A DNA stretch of 20,794 nucleotides, taken from Phoronis ovalis. Lineage: Eukaryota > Phoronida > Phoronidae. Below, in pieces: positions 20,599 to 20,794 of the stretch. The notes under the pieces were generated by a model. That model did no database searches. It had not been told where the DNA came from and saw only the letters and a list, made by a program, of their open reading frames with translations. Location: contig JAOXYB010109936.1 of NCBI GenBank assembly GCA_028565635.1, positions 1 to 20,794 of the forward strand, given 5' to 3'. Position numbers and translations under genes: made by a program. How positions within the stretch are numbered: position 1 is the first letter of the stretch; each line of letters starts with the position of its first letter.

Positions 20599-20794
20599 TA
20601 TGCCCATCACTATGTAATAGTGAACGGGCATATAGTCGTACTGCAGGCGGCGTCGTCGGCGTATGTACCCTTTTGTTTGTGTTGCTCTAACGCCTTCAGT
20701 TTTCATCAGATGATCTTCGTATTTTTTACAGGGTAAGTACAGGTCAAAGCGCAGGTCTGATGTAATTTTGACCTCGATTAATTCCAAGATGGCC
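20599..20794. repeat. Hairpin-bearing segment of a probable dispersed repeat, cut by window edge
   Basis: A near-perfect hairpin at 20599-20632 (TATGCCCATCACTAT pairing with ATAGTGAACGGGCATA) is followed by a GC-rich GGCGGCGTCGTCGGCG stretch, unusual for this AT-rich window. It then runs to the edge with no further landmark. A minus-strand open frame through it is low in complexity (an RRRRR run from the GC-rich part). The combination looks like one end of a repeated element. Confidence 0.4.

Noticed and set aside
20542-20787. 81-codon minus-strand open frame with an Arg run
   Set aside because: It is produced by translation of the GC-rich repeat segment; there is no domain or splice support.

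Overview
The window is nuclear DNA of an animal, most likely a marine invertebrate. It is AT-rich. Its genes are split into short exons with GT-AG introns, vertebrate-like intron phases and AATAAA polyadenylation signals. Introns and spacers carry short inverted-repeat and foldback elements. I see no operons, bacterial ribosome binding sites, CRISPR arrays, rRNA or tRNA genes. The phylum cannot be fixed from sequence alone; the repeat style fits lophotrochozoans or non-vertebrate deuterostomes.

Layout. (1) 399-1817, plus strand: the last three coding exons of an ERICH6/FAM194-family gene whose 5' part lies outside the window. (2) 2713-6701, plus strand: a complete seven-exon gene for a 260-residue, mostly helical protein that I cannot assign to a family. 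It starts about 0.9 kb after the first gene, in the same orientation. (3) 6702-8455: a convergent intergenic spacer with no gene I can support. (4) 8456-18819, minus strand: GFM1, mitochondrial elongation factor G1. Fourteen exons are certain, and a short upstream first exon is inferred, which gives a 739-residue open frame. (5) 18820-19127: a compact spacer that looks like a bidirectional promoter. (6) 19128 to the end, plus strand: a possible two-codon first exon followed by uncertain coding-like fragments and repeat elements.

Repeats. A 306-bp inverted-repeat element with a perfect 8-bp target duplication sits in intron 3 of the unknown gene. A foldback of about 0.8 kb sits in GFM1 intron 9, and a second of about 0.5 kb sits in GFM1 intron 1 next to the first exon. 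Intron 1 also holds diverged direct repeats. An inverted-repeat element lies near 19370-19745, and a hairpin-bearing dispersed-repeat-like segment closes the window.

Function. GFM1 drives ribosome translocation in mitochondria. Nothing here shows that the three genes work together. ERICH6 and GFM1 are both on human 3q25, so the neighbourhood may be a remnant of ancestral linkage. The best candidates for something undescribed are the unassigned seven-exon gene and the uncharacterised repeat families; no novel multi-gene system is evident.
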